Positions 8,854 through 17,767 of a stretch of 64,000 bases of DNA are shown here, piece after piece. Position 1 is the first letter of the stretch. Each line of letters begins with the position of its first letter. The notes beneath the pieces were generated by a model, which was given only the letters and a program-made list of their open reading frames with translations, was not told where the DNA came from and did no database searches. Both the position numbers and the translations under genes were made by a program. The DNA is from an uncultured Bacteroidota bacterium (GTDB taxonomy: Bacteria > Bacteroidota > Bacteroidia > Bacteroidales > P3), in contig CADAWR010000002.1 of assembly GCA_902791695.1 (NCBI GenBank), positions 62,001-126,000 on the forward strand, read 5' to 3'.

Positions 8854-11748
8854 ATGAAGAGGTTTCTGATAGTAGTTGGACTGTCCTTGTTGCTTGCATT
8901 CCCTGTGTCGGCGCAGGTGGGTGCGCCGATTGTGGAGACGTGGGAGAGCGGTGATTTCACGGCCATGTCGTGGGAACGCCCAGATGCGCAGTACCGGTGG
9001 GAAATCACGAGCGAGGGAGCGCACAGCGGCCGCTACTGCGCACGCAGCGGCAACTACTACACACTGAACACCGAGTCGGTGCTGCAGCTGGCGATGTACC
9101 TGACTGATGCCGGCACATTGTCCTATTACCGCAAGGTGTTCTCGGCTGAGGGGAGCGGCGGCTTTCTGTTCTGGCTCGACGGCGAGTTGCGCGACTCGCT
9201 GGCAGGGTACGTAGAATGGAGTGAGTTTCAATGCCCCATATCTGCCGGCTTCCACACCTTGAAGTTCTGCTACACGAAGAACCAGACGAAAAGCAGGGGC
9301 TCGGACTGCGTGTGGATCGACGACATACATCTGCCACAAGGCATAATAGTGACTCCTGTTCCGAGTGACAGCACATCGGGTGGCGAAGAGCTGGTGATTG
9401 TCGACGATGTGGAAGGGCATGAGTATGGCGCTGTGAACTCGCCGGGGGCGGTAGGGTGGAGCTATATCGACGGCGACGCGGCCGCAACGGCTACATTTAA
9501 CCTATTGGATTTCCCCAACGAGGGATTGCCAATGGCTTTTGTAGTGCTTGACGACTATCTGCTTGTCGGCAATTACTATAATGTCACGGCCCACTCGGGG
9601 CACCGGTTCTTCGGAACACCGTATCGCTCCAACGGTGCAAACGACGACTGGATAGTGAGCCCTGAGCTGGACTTTGCGGAGCCGTTCACATTCTCATTCT
9701 TCGCCCGCAGCTTTGCCGACCGCTTTCCTGACGAGCGGTTTGTGGCGGCATATTCGCTCACATCTGCCGACGCAGAGAGTTTCATCCCTTTGCACTGCGA
9801 CACCATCACGACGACCGCCGCGTGGACAGAATACACCTTTGCGGTGCCTGCCGAGGCCAGGTATGTGGCGGTGCATTGCGTCTCGCACGACCAGTATATG
9901 TTCTGCCTGGACGACCTCACCATACGTGGCCGCAGGGCGGTAGAGGCGTTGCATGAAGTGGCTGTACAGAGTGAGACTGTGGCACATGCGGACAGGGATT
10001 CCTCGATCAAAGACCATCATACATCAGCCAAAGAAACGCAAGACATCACCACCAGCCACATGGCCACCACGCTGGAGGAAATGCTCCGCTGGAACAAGTA
10101 CCCGACCTACGAAGTATACACCCAGCTGCTGCAGCATTTCCAGCAGACATTCCCGAACCTTTGTCATATAGACACCATCCTCGACAGCACGCCGCATCCC
10201 GACCTGCACCATTCCATCTTCGCCATCCATATCAGCAACACACTGGGGCAGACCACCACCAAACCGGCCTTCCTCTACTCGTCGACCATGCATGGATGGG
10301 AAGTGACCTGCTACTACATGGTGCTGCGTTTGGCCGACTATATCCTGAACAACGCCACCACCGACAGCGCTGTGCAGCATCTGCTTGACAATGTAGACCT
10401 CTATATCTGTCCGCTCGAAAACCCCGACGGCACCTATCACTTGACCAACGACCTGATCTGGAAAGACAACATCCATTCCACCTACCACAACTACAACGAC
10501 GTGCAGCTCAACCGCAACTACCCGCTCCTGCCCGGGGTGGTAGACACAGTGAACATACAGCCGGAGACGCAGGCCATCATCGACTGGGTGACGCCGCGCC
10601 ATTTCGTCATGTCCGTCAACTTCCATTGCGGCGCCGAGATAGTGAACTACCCGTGGGATGCCTGGACTACGGCGCAGCGCCCGCATGCCGACGCCGACTG
10701 GTTCCGCTACACAGGCCAGAACTACGCCTCCCTCTGTCAGGCCGTCGACACCGCCTACCTCTACGGCGACTACCGCGGCCGTTCGGTCATAGAGGGCGCC
10801 GACTGGAGCCCGCTCAACGGCGGCCGTCAGGATTACATGACCTACTATCAGCGTTGCCGCGAGGTGACCATCGAAATGAGCTACCATTCGGTGATTACCG
10901 ACACCTTGGTGCTGCCCACTTTCTGGGACAAGAGCAAGGACGCCCTGCTGAGCTACGCCGCCGAGTGCAGCTACGGCTTCTGGGGCACGGTGACCGACGC
11001 CCTCACCGGCGAGCCCGTGGAGGCAATGGTCAAGGTCCTCAACCACGACTACTTCCACTCCGAAGTCCTGTCGCATCTGCCGCCGGGCGACTATCACCGC
11101 CCCATCATGGCAGGAACCTACACTGTCGAAGTCTCCGCCCCCTGCTACCAGACAGCCACCTTCACCATCACCACGCGCCCCGGAGTGGGCATCCGTCATG
11201 ATGTGCAGCTTATGCCACAGACGGTCGAGCCCGTGGCCTTCGACCAGTACATCCTCGCCGGCATGCAGACCACCGTCGTCGCCCTTTCGCCCAACGAAGT
11301 GTGGTGGTTCGACAGCGACACCGCCACCGTGCCCATCGCCACCGGCAGCCACTTCACCACCCCCGAGCTCTACGACACCACAACCTATTACCTTGAAGCC
11401 CGTTACCAGGACGACACAACGCCCTGCGTCAGCCCCCGCAGCGCCGTCACCGTTTATGTCATCGACACAGCTGGCCACGCTGCCATTGATGCAGATGCCA
11501 TTATCTCGGGAGATGTCGTCTATCCGAATCCGGCCGATGATTATCTGATTGTGGAATCAGATGGCAAAGGCCCCTTCGTCGCCGAGATATATGACCTCAA
11601 GGGAACCATTGTCTCGCACCGGAAGCTCTCATCTCCCGCAAGACTGGACATTGCGCACCTGGAGCCCGGCGTGTACTTCCTGAAGTTGACCCACGGCAAC
11701 GGCAGCGCATCCATGGCGAAGTTTATAAAGAACAGACGCATTTATTAA
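8854..11748 (+). CDS. Secreted M14 carboxypeptidase with jelly-roll domains and T9SS sorting tail
   Basis: 964 residues. A signal peptide ends at PVSAQ. Two jelly-roll regions of the cleaved-adhesin/'choice-of-anchor J' kind cover about residues 25-160 and 190-365; the second has the typical DDWIVSPELDF segment. The zinc carboxypeptidase domain follows (about 405-700), with H480 and E483 in HGWE, H591 in SVNFHCGAE and catalytic E674 in TIEMSYHS. An Ig/carboxypeptidase-regulatory-like region follows. The tail starting near residue 890 (VYPNPADDYL ... LEPGVYFLKL) is a T9SS type-A sorting domain. The protein is therefore expected to be exported through T9SS to the cell surface. It lies six bases behind the M28 gene. 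Confidence 0.9.
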   Translation: MKRFLIVVGLSLLLAFPVSAQVGAPIVETWESGDFTAMSWERPDAQYRWEITSEGAHSGRYCARSGNYYTLNTESVLQLAMYLTDAGTLSYYRKVFSAEGSGGFLFWLDGELRDSLAGYVEWSEFQCPISAGFHTLKFCYTKNQTKSRGSDCVWIDDIHLPQGIIVTPVPSDSTSGGEELVIVDDVEGHEYGAVNSPGAVGWSYIDGDAAATATFNLLDFPNEGLPMAFVVLDDYLLVGNYYNVTAHSGHRFFGTPYRSNGANDDWIVSPELDFAEPFTFSFFARSFADRFPDERFVAAYSLTSADAESFIPLHCDTITTTAAWTEYTFAVPAEARYVAVHCVSHDQYMFCLDDLTIRGRRAVEALHEVAVQSETVAHADRDSSIKDHHTSAKETQDITTSHMATTLEEMLRWNKYPTYEVYTQLLQHFQQTFPNLCHIDTILDSTPHPDLHHSIFAIHISNTLGQTTTKPAFLYSSTMHGWEVTCYYMVLRLADYILNNATTDSAVQHLLDNVDLYICPLENPDGTYHLTNDLIWKDNIHSTYHNYNDVQLNRNYPLLPGVVDTVNIQPETQAIIDWVTPRHFVMSVNFHCGAEIVNYPWDAWTTAQRPHADADWFRYTGQNYASLCQAVDTAYLYGDYRGRSVIEGADWSPLNGGRQDYMTYYQRCREVTIEMSYHSVITDTLVLPTFWDKSKDALLSYAAECSYGFWGTVTDALTGEPVEAMVKVLNHDYFHSEVLSHLPPGDYHRPIMAGTYTVEVSAPCYQTATFTITTRPGVGIRHDVQLMPQTVEPVAFDQYILAGMQTTVVALSPNEVWWFDSDTATVPIATGSHFTTPELYDTTTYYLEARYQDDTTPCVSPRSAVTVYVIDTAGHAAIDADAIISGDVVYPNPADDYLIVESDGKGPFVAEIYDLKGTIVSHRKLSSPARLDIAHLEPGVYFLKLTHGNGSASMAKFIKNRRIY

Positions 11749-11767
11749 CCAATAAAACACAAAAATC

Positions 11768-12013
11768 ATGGGTATCATTATCACAATCCTCATCGGTGCA
11801 CTGGCTGGCTTTCTGGCAGGCAAAATCATGAAAGGTGCAGGCTTCGGCTTCTGGATCAACCTCCTCGTCGGTATCGTCGGCGGCTTCATCGGCGGCAACG
11901 TCCTCGGCTGGCTCGGTATCCACTGGGGCGCCACCATAGTGGGCCAGATTGTCACCGCCGTCATCGGCGCCGTCATCCTCCTCTGGGTCATCTCCCTCAT
12001 CAAAAAGAAATAA
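11768..12013 (+). CDS. GlsB/YeaQ/YmgE-family small membrane protein
   Basis: 81 residues, almost entirely three hydrophobic segments with glycine zippers (GALAGFLAG, GIVGGFIGGN). This is the pattern of the transglycosylase-associated/GlsB family, small inner-membrane proteins often induced by envelope stress. The biochemical function is unknown. It is 19 bases downstream of the M14 gene and is followed by a strong terminator, so it may be expressed by read-through or from an unseen promoter. Confidence 0.88.
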   Translation: MGIIITILIGALAGFLAGKIMKGAGFGFWINLLVGIVGGFIGGNVLGWLGIHWGATIVGQIVTAVIGAVILLWVISLIKKK

Positions 12014-12040
12014 GGAAACACCCTAACCCTCTCACATTCA

Positions 12041-12069
12041 ACGCTGGCCCACCGCCAGCGTTTTTTTTA
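12041..12069 (+). terminator. Rho-independent terminator after the GlsB-like gene
   Basis: An 8-bp GC-rich stem (12041-12048 with 12054-12061) followed by a run of T. Confidence 0.9.
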
Positions 12070-12113
12070 TAAGCTGGAAAGCAGCCTATAGCCCATCTCA
12101 CCGGCTCCCCTCC

Positions 12114-12211
12114 GTATCCGCTCCGTCTGTTCCACGGTTGTTCTACGACTGTTTAACGGTTAAAACCGTAGAACAACCGTTAAACAACCGGTGAACAGAC
12201 GGAGCTGGTAC
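12114..12211. repeat. Modular 98-bp palindromic repeat, copy 2 (convergent GlsB/truB gap)
   Basis: The length and outer arm match copy 1 (CTCCGTCTGTTC ... GAACAGACGGAG). The internal 11-bp modules occur in a different order: left TGTTCCACGGT, TGTTCTACGAC, TGTTTAACGGT; right on the other strand TGTTCACCGGT, TGTTTAACGGT, TGTTCTACGGT. A GGAGGGGGTACGG tract follows. The remaining gap from 12212 to 12362 contains no gene that I can see. Confidence 0.9.
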
Positions 12212-12362
12212 GGAGGGGGTACGGTGTTCCGGCGCCTCTTCGCCTGAGGGTATACTGAGTGTTAAAAATGTTAAATATATGCCAGCCGTGACAATTTTCT
12301 TTAGGATTTATATACCTTTTCCTCCGTGTTAGGGAATAATATTGTGAAACGTTAAAGTTTAG

Positions 12363-12459
12363 TTAAAAAGGCCCGGTCGCACGACTTGGCCTTATATTAT
12401 AAATGCGCCGCTTCCTCACGGGAGCGGCGCATTGTTCTCTGAAAGCTTGAGAATATTGG
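12363..12459 (-). other. Two-hairpin 3' element downstream of truB (copy A)
   Basis: Read on the minus strand it starts just after the truB stop (AAACCAATATTCTC...). It contains hairpin 1 at 12404-12431 (TGCGCCGC ... GCGGCGCA, loop region CCCGTGAGG) and hairpin 2 at 12368-12393 (AAGGCC ... GGCCTT, inner TCGTGCGAC), ending in CTTTTTA. The second hairpin is a good intrinsic terminator. The whole element is homologous to the one at 52050-52150 behind an unrelated gene. Confidence 0.85.
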
Positions 12460-12460
12460 T

Positions 12461-13399
12461 TTATCGGATGAAATAATCCTCTACCTGGTCGAGCTGGAGG
12501 GCGTTGGCGACGGTGTAGGAGCCTATCTGCTCGCGGCGGAGGGCCGAGAGAAAGGCACCGCTGCCGAGGGCGAGGCCGAGGTCACGGGCTATGGAGCGGA
12601 TATAGGTGCCCTTGCCGCAGTGGATGCGGAAGTCGGCCTGCGGCAGGTGTGGCGGGACGGTGCCGAGTGGATTCTTATATAGTTGGGAGTTGGGGGTTGA
12701 GAGTTGGGAGTTGTTGAGCTGTTGTTGTGTTGTCTCGCTGCCTAACGGGTTGCCAGGGCGGAAGGCCGTTATCTCGAAGCTGTAGATGTTGACGGGCTTG
12801 GGCTGGATGGTGACGGTAGGGTCGTCGGCACGGGCGTACTCATAGGCGCGCTGGCCAGCAATCTTGACGGCGCTGAACATCGGGGGCACCTGCATGACGG
12901 TACCGGTGAACTGCGGCAGCGTCTGCTCAAGCAGGGCAGGGGTGATGTGCTCGTAGGGGTAGTGGTGGTCGATGGGGAGCTCGAGGTCGTAACAAGGGGT
13001 TGTGGCGCCGAAGACGAAAGTGCCGGTGTAGACCTTGTCGCCGTCCTGCAGGGTGGGGATGGTCTTGGTGGCCTTGCCCAGACAGACGAGCAGCAGGCCT
13101 GTGGCCAAGGGGTCTAGGGTGCCGGCATGGCCTATCTTGAACTTTTTAAGGCTAACGTTGTTGTCGGCCTTCGCTCCACTTTGGTCGCATTTAAGGCCAA
13201 CGTTGGGACCGGCCTTCGCTCCACTTTGGTCGCATTTAAGGCCAACGTTGGGATCGGCCTTCGCTCCACTTTGGTCGCGGTGGCCGTAGGTGTTGCGCAC
13301 TACTGCCTTTACTTTGTTGACGGCCTGGAAGGAGGTCCACTGGCGGGGCTTGTCGATGGGGAGGACGATGCCTGCCTGCAGTTGCTCGAGGGTTATCAC
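12461..13399 (-). CDS. truB: tRNA pseudouridine(55) synthase with in-frame repeat expansions
   Basis: 312 residues. It converts U55 of tRNAs to pseudouridine. Family features: [12 protein letters not shown] at the N-terminus, the catalytic aspartate in [12 protein letters not shown], and [27 protein letters not shown]. The GTG start at 13399 overlaps the uppP stop (GTGA). The longer open frame to 13495 is shadow. Two insertions are unusual. Residues about 41-85 consist of three 15-residue repeats ([15 protein letters not shown]) placed just before the catalytic motif. A second period-7 DNA repeat encodes [11 protein letters not shown] near residues 225-240. Both keep the frame, so the enzyme is probably intact, but its active-site flap region must be altered. 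Confidence 0.93.
   Translation of the reverse strand: MITLEQLQAGIVLPIDKPRQWTSFQAVNKVKAVVRNTYGHRDQSGAKADPNVGLKCDQSGAKAGPNVGLKCDQSGAKADNNVSLKKFKIGHAGTLDPLATGLLLVCLGKATKTIPTLQDGDKVYTGTFVFGATTPCYDLELPIDHHYPYEHITPALLEQTLPQFTGTVMQVPPMFSAVKIAGQRAYEYARADDPTVTIQPKPVNIYSFEITAFRPGNPLGSETTQQQLNNSQLSTPNSQLYKNPLGTVPPHLPQADFRIHCGKGTYIRSIARDLGLALGSGAFLSALRREQIGSYTVANALQLDQVEDYFIR
12678..12719. repeat. Period-7 repeat inside truB
   Basis: On the plus strand, units TATAGTT, GGGAGTT, GGGGGTT, GAGAGTT, GGGAGTT and GTTGAGC follow each other. On the other strand this is an AACTCNC-type heptamer, related to the AACTCTT units at 40659-40742. Confidence 0.75.
13145..13279. repeat. Three 45-bp tandem repeats inside truB
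   Basis: Units at 13145-13189, 13190-13234 and 13235-13279. The second and third differ by about two bases; the first is more diverged. A unit length divisible by three keeps the truB frame open. The shared core on the plus strand includes CTTCGCTCCACTTTGGTCGC. Confidence 0.95.
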
Positions 13400-14202
13400 A
13401 GCACGTAGGGCAGGATGATGGTGGCAGCGCCGACGATGGCGCAGTAGAGGGCGAACCAGATGAGCTTGCCGCGCTTGACGATGTTGATCATCCACTTGCA
13501 GGCTAGGCAGCCACTGATGAAGGCGGCCAGGAAGCCAATGGCAAGCGACAGTGTGGGGAGGCCGGCCATGGCCTGGCTGACGCCCATCTCGGCCATATCC
13601 TTGACGTCGAGCAAAGCTTCGCCGAGGATGGGTGGGATGACCATGAGAAACGAGAACTGAGCCAGCTTTTCTTTCTTGTTGCCCAGCAGCAGGCCTGTGG
13701 CTATGGTGCTTCCCGAACGCGAGAGACCGGGCAACACAGCCAACGCCTGCGCTATACCGATGATGAAGGCATGCAGCGGCGATATCTCCTCACGCTGGCG
13801 CGGTTTAGCCCAGTAGCTGAAGGCAAGGAGGGTGGCTGTAATCATCAGGCAAATGCCCACCACCAGCAATCCGCTGCCGAATATGGCCTCCACTTTGTCT
13901 TTAAAAAGAAGACCTACAACACCGACGGGAATCATCGAGATGATGATGTTGACGATGTACTTGGTGCCCTCGTTCCACTTCCACTTGAAGAGGTCAGTGA
14001 AAAGCCACACAATCTCTTTCCACAGTATGACGCAGGTGCTCAACACAGTGGCCACATGGACGGCGACGGTGAAGGTGAGGTTCTCTTCGCCGGAGAGGCC
14101 GAAGAGGTTGGCGCCTATGGCCAGATGGCCGCTGGAACTGACGGGCAGATACTCGGTGAGACCCTGGATGATGCCAAGGATTAACGCTTCAAACCATTCC
14201 AT
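13396..14202 (-). CDS. uppP: Undecaprenyl-diphosphatase
   Basis: 268 residues, highly hydrophobic with about seven to eight membrane segments. The family signatures are present: [18 protein letters not shown] near the N-terminus and [17 protein letters not shown] in the middle. It recycles undecaprenyl diphosphate to the monophosphate carrier lipid for peptidoglycan and polysaccharide synthesis. It is three bases downstream of the DUF3098 gene and overlaps truB by four bases. The ftsX-DUF3098-uppP-truB order is typical of Bacteroidales. Confidence 0.95.
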   Translation of the reverse strand: MEWFEALILGIIQGLTEYLPVSSSGHLAIGANLFGLSGEENLTFTVAVHVATVLSTCVILWKEIVWLFTDLFKWKWNEGTKYIVNIIISMIPVGVVGLLFKDKVEAIFGSGLLVVGICLMITATLLAFSYWAKPRQREEISPLHAFIIGIAQALAVLPGLSRSGSTIATGLLLGNKKEKLAQFSFLMVIPPILGEALLDVKDMAEMGVSQAMAGLPTLSLAIGFLAAFISGCLACKWMINIVKRGKLIWFALYCAIVGAATIILPYVL

Positions 14203-14205
14203 AGC

Positions 14206-14451
14206 TTACTTCTTCCCTTTGTACATGATGGCCACAATCTCCACCACGAAGCCCAGCACTATGAGTATGGGTGCCACATAGAGACGGCGGGTGTCGAACA
14301 TGGCGGGGTTGAACACATTGGGGTCGTCGCTTCCACCACCGGCGAGCAGGATGTAGCCGATGGCGAGGACTATGATGCCAACAGCCATGAGGATGTAGTT
14401 CACTTTGCCGAAGGCAAGCTGGAGGCCTTTCTTTTCTTCATTCTGTTCCAT
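14206..14451 (-). CDS. DUF3098 family small membrane protein
   Basis: 81 residues. A charged N-terminus with the phrase LAFGKVNYILMAVGI leads into two membrane segments (about residues 18-37 and 57-77), with a conserved DPNVFNPAMFDTRR loop between them. This is the DUF3098 pattern, found in Bacteroidetes next to ftsX. Function is unknown; context suggests the cell envelope or division. The ATG at 14451 is preferred over the longer open frame because it gives the family's length and leaves a five-base gap from ftsX. Confidence 0.88.
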   Translation of the reverse strand: MEQNEEKKGLQLAFGKVNYILMAVGIIVLAIGYILLAGGGSDDPNVFNPAMFDTRRLYVAPILIVLGFVVEIVAIMYKGKK

Positions 14452-14456
14452 TTGTT

Positions 14457-15287
14457 TCAGTTTTTTGTTATGTGGTGGCGCACGGTGAATGCCGTTGCAA
14501 GCCACGAGATAATGATGCCGACAACAACAAGCGTGATGGCAATGATTATATACCACGTCCAGTGCTCCTGTGCGGTGAGCGACAGCTGGAACTCATTGGC
14601 ACAAATCCAGATGGCGAGGACCATAAGCGCCGACGCAATAATACCGCCGATGGCGCCGCAGGCTATGCTGCGCCGCAGGAACGGCCGCATGATGAAGCCT
14701 GTGGTGGCACCCACCATGCGCATGGTGCGTATAGTCTCGCGCTGAGCGTAGAGGGCTATGCGTATCAGGCTACCTATGAGCACCACCGAGATGAGCACAA
14801 GGACAAGCATCAGCACAATGAGGAACCATGTGAGCTTGTAGAAGTCTTCGCGCAACTCCACAACGATGTTCTCCTGATAGGCCACTCCGGTGACACCATC
14901 TTCGGCACCGACTTCTTTGCAGAAGCGGTCGAGCACTTCGGTGCTGTTGTCAGGCAGCAGGCTGACGTTGAAATTGACCATGAGGGAAGGGTAGAGGGGG
15001 TTGTAGCCTATGAAGCCCACAAAGTCCTCGCCCAGCTCTCCGGCGAAAATCTCGGCGGCCTGCTCTTTGGAGATATAGTCCACATGCTTGATGTAGTCGC
15101 GCTGTTCGATGCGACCCTTGATGGCCAGCGCCAACGAGTCGCTGACGTCGGGCGACAGGTCCACCTTGTAGGTGATGCGCTCCTGCGCATCGTGACTGAT
15201 GCGGTACGAGTGGTACTCTATGCACAGCAGCAGGCCGAGCATGAAGAGTATCAGCGTTATGCCGAGTATGGTGGCGCCTTTCTTCAT
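14457..15287 (-). CDS. ftsX: Cell division protein FtsX
   Basis: 276 residues. One N-terminal membrane segment, a roughly 130-residue extracytoplasmic domain and three C-terminal membrane segments give the FtsX topology. The C-terminal region has RETIRTMRMVGATTGFI, the usual coupling-helix sequence. With the ATPase FtsE (not in this window) it regulates peptidoglycan hydrolysis at division. It follows dnaN after three bases and starts the conserved ftsX-DUF3098-uppP-truB block. Confidence 0.92.
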   Translation of the reverse strand: MKKGATILGITLILFMLGLLLCIEYHSYRISHDAQERITYKVDLSPDVSDSLALAIKGRIEQRDYIKHVDYISKEQAAEIFAGELGEDFVGFIGYNPLYPSLMVNFNVSLLPDNSTEVLDRFCKEVGAEDGVTGVAYQENIVVELREDFYKLTWFLIVLMLVLVLISVVLIGSLIRIALYAQRETIRTMRMVGATTGFIMRPFLRRSIACGAIGGIIASALMVLAIWICANEFQLSLTAQEHWTWYIIIAITLVVVGIIISWLATAFTVRHHITKN

Positions 15288-15290
15288 GGT

Positions 15291-16433
15291 TTAGTTAGCA
15301 AGCATTACGGGCATTACGAGCATCAGGATGTCGTCCTGCTTGCCTTCGGTATCTTCGCCATAGGGGAAGATGATACCTGCGCGCGAGGGGTGCGACATCT
15401 CCAGCATCACCTGTTCCGAATCAAGGTTGCTGATCATCTCCGTCAGGAACTTGGCGTTGAAGCCGATGTCCATCGGGTCGCCTTCATACTGGCAGGGCAT
15501 TGTCTCCTTGGCGTTGTTCGAGAACTCAAGGTCTTCGGCGCTGATGGTCATCTGGTCTTTGCTTATCGACAGGCGCACCTGGCGTGTGGCCTCGCTGGCG
15601 AAGATGCTTACGCGGCGCAGGGTGTTGATGAACGACTGGCGGTCGATGACGAGTTTGTTGGGGTTGTCCTTCGGTATGGCGGCCTCATAGTTGGGATAAC
15701 GACCGTCAACCAGACGGCAGACAATGTAGAAGTTGTCGAAGGTGATGAAGAGGTTGGTGTTGTTGTACTCTATCGTCACGTCGCCCTCTTCCTTCCTTGC
15801 AGCAAGGATGTTCTTCACAATGGTGATGGGCTTCTTCGGCAGGATGAAGTTGGTGCTCACGTCGCTGGTCACATCGCGGCGGCGGTAGCGCACCAGCTTG
15901 TGGGCGTCGGTGGCCACAAAGGTCACTCCGTCGGGCGTCATCTCGCAGTAGATGCCGCTCATCTGCTGGTGCATCTCGTCGTTGCTGGTGGCGAAGTAGG
16001 TCTTGTTGATGGCGTTGACCAATGCCTCGCAGCTCATCACCACAGTGGCGGTGCCTTCGGCTGTCGGCATGGTGGGATAGGTGTCGGCGTCCATTCCGGC
16101 CAGATGGTACTCACCCTGGCCACTGCTCAGCTCTATGGCGTGACTCTGGGGGTCTACGCTGAACGTCACCGGCACATCGTCAAAACTCTTGAGTATCTCC
16201 AAAAGCATCTTCGAGGGAATGGCGACCTCTTCGGCTTTTTCCATGCGGCCGGTTTCTACCTCCATGCGCGCCACCAGTGTGGTGCTCAGGTCTGTTGTCT
16301 TCACTGTTAGCGCTCCCTCCTCGAGGTGCAAGTGGAAACAATTGATGATGGGCATGGTGTTGTTCGACGTCAATACGCCGCTCAATGACTGCAGTTGTTT
16401 CAGCAACTGCTGGCTGTTGACTATGAATTTCAT
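15291..16433 (-). CDS. dnaN: DNA polymerase III beta subunit (sliding clamp)
   Basis: 380 residues, three repeated clamp domains, typical length. It begins MKFIVNSQQLLKQL, has the family phrase ATDAHKLVRYRR in the middle, and ends with MLVMPVMLAN, the conserved 'hLMPMRL'-type C-terminus that forms part of the protein-binding pocket. It tethers DNA polymerase to DNA. Unusually for many bacteria it is not beside dnaA; in Bacteroidales it commonly stands alone. It has its own -7 box and probably drives ftsX-DUF3098-uppP-truB. Confidence 0.96.
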   Translation of the reverse strand: MKFIVNSQQLLKQLQSLSGVLTSNNTMPIINCFHLHLEEGALTVKTTDLSTTLVARMEVETGRMEKAEEVAIPSKMLLEILKSFDDVPVTFSVDPQSHAIELSSGQGEYHLAGMDADTYPTMPTAEGTATVVMSCEALVNAINKTYFATSNDEMHQQMSGIYCEMTPDGVTFVATDAHKLVRYRRRDVTSDVSTNFILPKKPITIVKNILAARKEEGDVTIEYNNTNLFITFDNFYIVCRLVDGRYPNYEAAIPKDNPNKLVIDRQSFINTLRRVSIFASEATRQVRLSISKDQMTISAEDLEFSNNAKETMPCQYEGDPMDIGFNAKFLTEMISNLDSEQVMLEMSHPSRAGIIFPYGEDTEGKQDDILMLVMPVMLAN

Positions 16434-16469
16434 ATAGTTCTGTGTGTTATTATTTCAATAAAACTTTTT

Positions 16470-16478
16470 GCAAAAATA
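16470..16478 (-). promoter_or_regulatory. -7 promoter box for dnaN
   Basis: Minus strand TATTTTTGC, about 37 bases before the dnaN ATG. Confidence 0.65.
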
Positions 16479-16528
16479 CTATATATTTTGCATTTGGCAG
16501 TGTGAGGCGCCAAGGTTTTTATACACAT

Positions 16529-16900
16529 TTAATCAACATATACCTTTGTGAACACCCCCTGCGGTAGCTCGTCGTCGGCGTGGATATGCAGGCTGCAGTT
16601 TGCGCGCGAGTAGTCGTTGTCCATGTAGAACTTGCCGCTGATATGATTTCCGTGCTGTATCTGACGGCCAGGCTCGTACAGTATCACTACGTTCTGGAAC
16701 GTGTCGGCTCCGTGTATGAATGTCCCACCTGTGCCCTCCGGCGTCTCAAGGGCCGTGTAAAAGCCAGCGTTCGACTGTATGTCCTGTGTCGCGCAGTACT
16801 CGATGTTAACTACCGTCCCGCTGAAACTAATCTCTTCGCGCTTTGTACATGAGACCAGCAGGGCTATAGCCAAAAGGCTAAAACAAACGCAATGCTTCAT
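16529..16900 (-). CDS. Small lipoprotein of unknown function
   Basis: 123 residues. The signal sequence ends in the lipobox LVSC at about residue 18. The mature part (about 100 residues) has alternating beta-type residues; I recognise no domain. Its ATG overlaps the end of dapD by 23 bases in another frame, so translation is probably coupled to dapD. No terminator is visible between it and dnaN. Confidence 0.75.
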   Translation of the reverse strand: MKHCVCFSLLAIALLVSCTKREEISFSGTVVNIEYCATQDIQSNAGFYTALETPEGTGGTFIHGADTFQNVVILYEPGRQIQHGNHISGKFYMDNDYSRANCSLHIHADDELPQGVFTKVYVD

Positions 16901-17675
16901 TTAGAGAGGTCTTTAGGTCTGTCGATTCTTTTCGTTTTCCAATAATCAGCGCACACGGCAGGCTGTAGTCACCCGCCGGGAAGTGCTTCTGGTATGTGCC
17001 GGGTATCACCACGCTCCTCGCTGGCACTCGTCCGGTGTATGTCACAGGGTGCTCCTGCGTGACGTCTATGATATGCGTCGACGCCGTAATCACCGTCCCT
17101 GCGCCTATCACCGCCTCTTTCTCTATTATGGCGCCCTCAACGATTATAGCGCGGCTACCGATAAAACAATTGTCTTCAATGATTACCGGGCTCGCCTGCA
17201 GCGGTTCCAACACACCGCCAATTCCCACGCCGCCGCTCAGGTGCACGTTCTTGCCAATCTGCGCGCAACTGCCCACCGTGGCCCACGTGTCCACCATAGT
17301 GCCGCTGTCCACATAGGCGCCGATGTTCACATAACTCGGCATAAGCACCGCTCCGGGAGCTATATACGAGCCATATCGCGCCGTAGCGGGCGGCACAGCC
17401 CTGATGCCCCTCTCGGCAAGGTTATGCTTCAAAGGTATCTTGTCGTAGTACTCCATCTCGCCAGCTTTCATTGTCCGCATCTCGCTGATAGCGAAATACA
17501 TCAATATCGCTTCCTTCACCCACTCGTTTACCAACCAAATGCCGTTCTCCGACGTTTCCGCCACTCGTATCTCCCCGCGGTCCAACATCTCTATCGCCGC
17601 AAGGACAGCCTCCTTCGTCGCCGACTCCTTCAGCAACTCCCTGTTACTCCACGCTTTCTCTATCGTCTCTTTCAT
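16878..17675 (-). CDS. dapD: 2,3,4,5-tetrahydropyridine-2,6-dicarboxylate N-succinyltransferase
   Basis: 265 residues. An N-terminal helical domain is followed by left-handed beta-helix hexapeptide repeats (PGAVLMPSYVNIGAYVDSGTMVDTWATVGSCAQIG in part, around residues 120-160) and a short C-terminal tail. It catalyses the succinyl-CoA-dependent step of lysine and meso-diaminopimelate synthesis. It is the first gene behind its own -7 box and shares the transcript with the lipoprotein at 16529-16900. Confidence 0.95.
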   Translation of the reverse strand: MKETIEKAWSNRELLKESATKEAVLAAIEMLDRGEIRVAETSENGIWLVNEWVKEAILMYFAISEMRTMKAGEMEYYDKIPLKHNLAERGIRAVPPATARYGSYIAPGAVLMPSYVNIGAYVDSGTMVDTWATVGSCAQIGKNVHLSGGVGIGGVLEPLQASPVIIEDNCFIGSRAIIVEGAIIEKEAVIGAGTVITASTHIIDVTQEHPVTYTGRVPARSVVIPGTYQKHFPAGDYSLPCALIIGKRKESTDLKTSLNEALRLF

Positions 17676-17697
17676 GGTTTCATTCTAAAAATGTTAT

Positions 17698-17706
17698 GCA
17701 AAAATA
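17698..17706 (-). promoter_or_regulatory. -7 promoter box for dapD
   Basis: Minus strand TATTTTTGC, 23 bases before the dapD ATG. It lies back to back with the ftcD promoter. Confidence 0.65.
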
Positions 17707-17736
17707 CAAAAAAAAATAGATATATATATTTTTTCG

Positions 17737-17745
17737 TATCTTTGC
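17737..17745 (+). promoter_or_regulatory. -7 promoter box for ftcD
   Basis: TATCTTTGC, 23 bases before the ftcD ATG. Confidence 0.7.
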
Positions 17746-17767
17746 ACTAAACAAAAATCATACACTC

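Noticed and set aside
13400-13495. Longer N-terminus for TruB
   Set aside because: The extra residues are an arginine/histidine-rich shadow of uppP; the GTG at 13399 overlapping the uppP stop gives the expected start.
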